DNA from: Orenia metallireducens
GTDB lineage: Bacteria > Bacillota > Halanaerobiia > Halobacteroidales > Halobacteroidaceae
Direction of reading: 5' to 3'
NCBI RefSeq assembly: GCF_003001995.1
Contig: NZ_PVNB01000004.1
Coordinates: forward strand, 62,001 to 126,000
Length of the DNA stretch: 64,000 bases
The position numbers were made by a program, and so were the translations under genes. Positions 60,969 to 64,000 of the stretch are shown one piece after another; within the stretch, counting starts at the first letter, position 1; the number at the start of each line of letters is the position of its first letter. The notes under the pieces are model-generated. The model saw only the letters and a list, made by a program, of their open reading frames with translations. It had not been told where the DNA came from and did not search any database.

Positions 60969-62669
60969 ATGGATACCATTACTTTGACAATAGATGGTCA
61001 GCAAGTCGAAGTTCAACAAGGAGCTACTTTGCTAGAAGCTGCTCGTGAGTTAGGAATCGAAATTCCAACTCTTTGTTACCATCCTGATTTATCTTTACAT
61101 GGTTCTTGTCGTGTTTGTGTTGTAGAAGATGTAAAGAGTGGAAGGCTATTAGCATCTTGTGTAGCTCCAGTTAATAACGGAATGGAGATCAGTACTAATA
61201 GTTCTAAAGCAAGAGTTGCGAGAAAAACAAATGTAGAGCTATTATTGGCTAACCACCCTAACGATTGTTTAGGATGTGACAGAAACGGAAGCTGTGAATT
61301 ACAAGATATTACTCATGATTTAGGAATTACTAGAGTTGACTTTGAAGGTGAAAAGAGAGACTTACCTGTAGATGCTAGTGGACCATCTTTAAAGCGTGAA
61401 CCAAATAAATGTATTCTTTGTGGGCGTTGTGTAAGAGTATGTGAAGAGGTACAAGGAGTATCTGCTTTAGAATTTACAGAGCGTGGCTTTAATTCTATTG
61501 TAAGTACAGGATTTGATTTACCACAAAGTGAAGTAAACTGTGCTAACTGTGGACAATGTGCTACTGTTTGTCCTACTGCTGCAATTACTGAAATCAGTGA
61601 AGTTGATAAGGTATGGGCTGCTTTAGAAGATGATACTAAGCATGTTGTAGTACAAACTGCTCCATCTATCCAATCTAGTCTTGGTGAAGAGTTTGGTATG
61701 GAGCCTGGTACAGTAGTAACTGGTCAGATGGCTGCAGCTTTAAGAAGGTTAGGTTTTGATAAAGTATTTACTACAGATTTTGCAGCTGATTTAACAATTA
61801 TGGAAGAAGGAAATGAGTTTATTCAGAGGTTTAAAGGTGAGAAGAATTTACCGCATATTACTTCTTGTTGTCCTGGTTGGGTTAAGTTCTGTGAGCATAA
61901 CTACCCAGATTTAATCAGTCATTTATCAAGTGCTAAGTCTCCAATGTCTATGTTCTCTGCTATTTCTAAAAGTTATTATGCAGAAGAATCTGAAATTGAT
62001 GCTAAAGATATCTATACAGTTGCAATCATGCCTTGTACAGCTAAGAAGTTTGAAAAAGATCGTGAGGAGTTAGTTGGAGATACAGATGCTGTATTGACTA
62101 CTCGTGAATTAGCTCGCATGATTAAAGAGATGGGTATTAAATTTGAGACTTTAGCAGATGAAAAGTATGATGAAATGTTAGGTGCTCATACTGGTGCAGG
62201 TACTATCTTTGGAACTACTGGTGGAGTAACTGAAGCAGCATTAAGAACTGTTAAAGAAGAGTTAGATGGAGAACCTTTAGGAAGACTTGGTTTAGGATTT
62301 GAAGGAATTCAAGAAGCTTCATTAGAGGTTGCTGGTCAAACAGTTAATGTAGCTATCGCTAATGGTTTAGCTAATGCATCTAAATTATTAGATGAAGTAC
62401 GTGCAGGAAATAGTAAGTATCACTTTATTGAAGTTATGGCTTGCCCTAATGGATGTGTTGGAGGTGGAGGTCAACCTCTTCCAACAAGTAAAGAGATTAA
62501 ACAAAAACGTGCTTTAGGATTAAGAAGTATTGATGAATCTGATAGTATCAGAAAGTCTCATGAAAATCCAATGATTAAAAAACTATATGATGATTATTTA
62601 GGAGAGCCTTTAGGTGGACACTCCCATCATCTACTTCATACAAAATATCAGAAGAGAGATAGGAATTAA
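60969..62669 (+). CDS. hydA: [FeFe] hydrogenase catalytic subunit HydA
   Basis: 566 residues: N-terminal [2Fe-2S] (CYHPDLSLHGSCRVCVVE), His-ligated [4Fe-4S] (HPNDCLGCDRNGSCEL), two [4Fe-4S] ferredoxin motifs (CILCGRCVRVCEE, CANCGQCATVCP), then the H-cluster domain with L1 TSCCPGW (298-304), L2 MPCTAKK (354-360) and L3 MACPNGCVGGGGQP (490-503), and the small-subunit tail. All H-cluster Cys ligands are present. It lacks the extra C-terminal [2Fe-2S] domain found in Thermotoga HydA. With HydB and HydC it should form the bifurcating H2-evolving complex. Maturases are not in the window. Confidence 0.97.
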   Translation: MDTITLTIDGQQVEVQQGATLLEAARELGIEIPTLCYHPDLSLHGSCRVCVVEDVKSGRLLASCVAPVNNGMEISTNSSKARVARKTNVELLLANHPNDCLGCDRNGSCELQDITHDLGITRVDFEGEKRDLPVDASGPSLKREPNKCILCGRCVRVCEEVQGVSALEFTERGFNSIVSTGFDLPQSEVNCANCGQCATVCPTAAITEISEVDKVWAALEDDTKHVVVQTAPSIQSSLGEEFGMEPGTVVTGQMAAALRRLGFDKVFTTDFAADLTIMEEGNEFIQRFKGEKNLPHITSCCPGWVKFCEHNYPDLISHLSSAKSPMSMFSAISKSYYAEESEIDAKDIYTVAIMPCTAKKFEKDREELVGDTDAVLTTRELARMIKEMGIKFETLADEKYDEMLGAHTGAGTIFGTTGGVTEAALRTVKEELDGEPLGRLGLGFEGIQEASLEVAGQTVNVAIANGLANASKLLDEVRAGNSKYHFIEVMACPNGCVGGGGQPLPTSKEIKQKRALGLRSIDESDSIRKSHENPMIKKLYDDYLGEPLGGHSHHLLHTKYQKRDRN

Positions 62670-62686
62670 TATTAATTCTTATCTTA

Positions 62687-62717
62687 GGCAGATAGGTCAG
62701 TCTATCTGCCTTTTTTT
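62687..62717 (+). terminator. Terminator of the hydrogenase operon
   Basis: GGCAGATAG-GTCAGT-CTATCTGCC stem then seven T residues. Confidence 0.94.
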
Positions 62718-62796
62718 AATCTTAGTATGGGTGAATAGTATTGTGCTTTTACTCGCATTTACACTGATATCCTAGTATTTATGGAGGAAGATAGTT

Positions 62797-62922
62797 ATGG
62801 AAAATAATAATTTCAATTTAATGGAGTATGGCGTACTTGTACTTATGGTGGTAATTCTGGTCTTTGTTATTTACCTTGCTAGTGGTGGTAACCTCAATAC
62901 CTTATTATCAAAGCTAGTCTAA
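62797..62922 (+). CDS. 41-residue single-pass membrane peptide
   Basis: GGAGG at 62783-62787 is nine bases before ATG 62797; TAA ends at 62922. The peptide has a polar N terminus (ENNNFNLMEYG), one strong TM helix (VLVLMVVILVFVIYLA) and a short tail (SGGNLNTLLSKLV). No family is recognised. It lies after the hydrogenase terminator and appears to be a separate small transcript. Confidence 0.65.
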   Translation: MENNNFNLMEYGVLVLMVVILVFVIYLASGGNLNTLLSKLV

Positions 62923-62992
62923 GTTTAAGTATGAGCATAAGTCTGAGTCTGTTATATACTTAATCTTAAACTTAGTCTTAATCTCATATCAT
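62923..62992. repeat. AAGTTTAAG-type inverted repeat
   Basis: AAGTTTAAGTATGAGCATAA and the opposed TACTTAATCTTAAACTTAG and GTCTTAATCTCA can form a long imperfect hairpin right after the 41-residue gene. It belongs to the same word family as the P3 insert in the second SAM riboswitch. Confidence 0.5.
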
Positions 62993-63003
62993 CCAACTAC
63001 ACT

Positions 63004-63032
63004 TTGACTAGCTAACTATAATATGGTATAAT
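63004..63032 (+). promoter_or_regulatory. Promoter of sigH
   Basis: TTGACT at 63004-63009, a 17-bp spacer and TATAAT at 63027-63032. Confidence 0.75.
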
Positions 63033-63086
63033 TATTTGTGTTTATTATGGACCAACGTTAAAACATCCAAATAAGGTGGGGATAGG

Positions 63087-63743
63087 ATGAGTAAAGCCTG
63101 TAATAAATATAATCAGATGTCTGAGCATGAACTAATTATTTTAGCACAGAATGGAGACAAGCTTGCTGAAAAGTATCTAATCAATAATAATATTGATATT
63201 GTTTATGCTAAGTCAAAATTATTTTATATTAAAGGGCTAGATAATGATGATGTTATTCAAGAAGGATTGGTAGGATTATATAAAGCAATCAGAGATTATA
63301 AGGTAAAAAGAGAAGCATCTTTTCGTGGTTTTGCTCACTTATGTGTTAATCGACAGCTTATTTCAGCGATTAAAACAGCTAATCGTCAGAAGCATATGCC
63401 GCTTAATAATTCCACCTCTATTGATAAGAAAATAAGTTATTCTAAGGATGATGGAGGAAGAGGACGGACTCTATTAGATATCTTACCAGACCATCATAAT
63501 GACCCAGAGAAAAATTATGTAAATCGGGAATTAGTCAAAGAAGTAAGCTATCAACTAAAGCAGATGTTAACCCAATTAGAATGGGATGTATTTAATAAAT
63601 ACATAGAAGGCAAATCCTATAAGGAGATATCTGATGAAATTGATGGTAGTGTCAAGACGGTAGACAATGCATTGCAGCGTGCCCGACGTAAGATTGATGA
63701 GTTGAAAGAAAAATTAAAGAGTGAGTTATATGATACGTACTAA
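63087..63743 (+). CDS. sigH: RNA polymerase sigma factor SigH
   Basis: A 218-residue sigma-70 family factor. Region 2 shows DNDDVIQEGLVGLYKAIRDYK and SFRGFAHLCVNRQLISAIKT, followed by RQKHMPLNN, the signature of the SigH (Spo0H) group, and region 4 LEWDVFNKYIEGKSYKEISD with KTVDNALQRARRKI. SigH directs early-sporulation and transition-phase genes in Bacillus and Clostridium. Here it implies a spore-forming lineage and joins the AbrB genes at 19 kb as transition-state control. GTGGGGAT precedes the ATG. Confidence 0.92.
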   Translation: MSKACNKYNQMSEHELIILAQNGDKLAEKYLINNNIDIVYAKSKLFYIKGLDNDDVIQEGLVGLYKAIRDYKVKREASFRGFAHLCVNRQLISAIKTANRQKHMPLNNSTSIDKKISYSKDDGGRGRTLLDILPDHHNDPEKNYVNRELVKEVSYQLKQMLTQLEWDVFNKYIEGKSYKEISDEIDGSVKTVDNALQRARRKIDELKEKLKSELYDTY

Positions 63744-63753
63744 TTCTAACTTA

Positions 63754-63788
63754 TAAAAGTTACCTAATAGGTAGCTTTTATTTTTTTG
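63754..63788 (+). terminator. Terminator after sigH
   Basis: TAAAAGTTACCTA-A-TAGGTAGCTTTTA stem (one mismatch) followed by eight T residues. The remaining ~210 bases to the window end hold no feature I can support. Confidence 0.88.
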
Positions 63789-64000
63789 CAAATATAAAAA
63801 TATGATAGTCATTCTCCTTAAACTTTCCTATATTCAGCCAAATTTATATCCATTTGGATTGATCTCTTGACTAAATTATTATCATTAAAAACTAATTATC
63901 GATCTCCTTAATGGCTATAATAGTTACCCCTTGATTTCAAATAAATAGTATATAAAATTCCAATTAGGTTATTATAATAAATTGTCGACTAAGATATAAC

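Overview
The window is AT-rich, low-GC DNA from what looks like an anaerobic, halophilic, spore-forming Firmicute with an outer membrane. A member of Halanaerobiales, probably Halobacteroidaceae (Orenia-like), fits best. The evidence is: ADP-heptose (LPS core) synthesis genes and several predicted outer-membrane beta-barrels (diderm envelope); a sigma-H type factor and two AbrB paralogues (sporulation/transition-state control); an electron-bifurcating [FeFe] hydrogenase operon (fermentative anaerobe); and an SLC12-type cation-chloride transporter plus a TrkA subunit (ion homeostasis). The taxon is inferred from gene content only; there is no rRNA or tRNA gene in the window.

Layout. 1-7 kb: end of a propeller/barrel envelope protein, an M20 amidohydrolase, a 55-residue membrane peptide coupled to an APC permease, an SLC12 transporter and a TSCPD protein. 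7-12 kb: two SAM-I riboswitches in series ahead of metN-metI-metQ-metQ, then an FMN riboswitch ahead of ribU. 12-20 kb: a tail-anchored unknown protein, an MBL-fold hydrolase, a terminase small-subunit remnant, a YeiH-type transporter with a separate 35-residue peptide, PrsW, a flavoprotein, two AbrB genes and a thioredoxin-fold protein lacking one active-site Cys. 20-27.5 kb: pcrA, Mn-dependent pyrophosphatase, trkA, ligA. 28-35 kb: a BTAD (SARP-like) regulator, then a four-gene operon for two secreted proteins, a PapD-like chaperone and a 1012-residue usher-like outer-membrane protein. 35-44 kb: cyclophilin, an orphan PTS EIIC, gatCAB, and divergent citrate synthase and NAD-type isocitrate dehydrogenase. 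44-53 kb: two RlmD-like methyltransferases, two cold-shock proteins, a flavoprotein, a YdbC/PC4 protein, fRMsr, a 6S-like RNA and a zinc-ribbon peptide. 53-57 kb: HPr, an HD-GYP protein, a small OM barrel and gmhB-hldA-hldC. 57.5-64 kb: hydC, an ATPase-fold gene, a [2Fe-2S] protein, hydB, hydA, a 41-residue membrane peptide and sigH.

The most unusual system is the 28-35 kb locus: a chaperone-usher-like secretion/pilus operon in a diderm Firmicute. Its promoter lacks an evident -35 box but carries a run of 11-bp direct repeats ending at the -10, the arrangement SARP/BTAD regulators are known to use, and a BTAD regulator gene lies immediately upstream. Other items not explained by standard annotation are a family of at least eight intergenic MITE-like elements with conserved TGCGACACTTT arms and interchangeable cores, a degenerate ~43-bp tandem array at 49.94-50.3 kb, a 185-nt 6S-like RNA candidate, and three membrane peptides too short for ordinary ORF calling.
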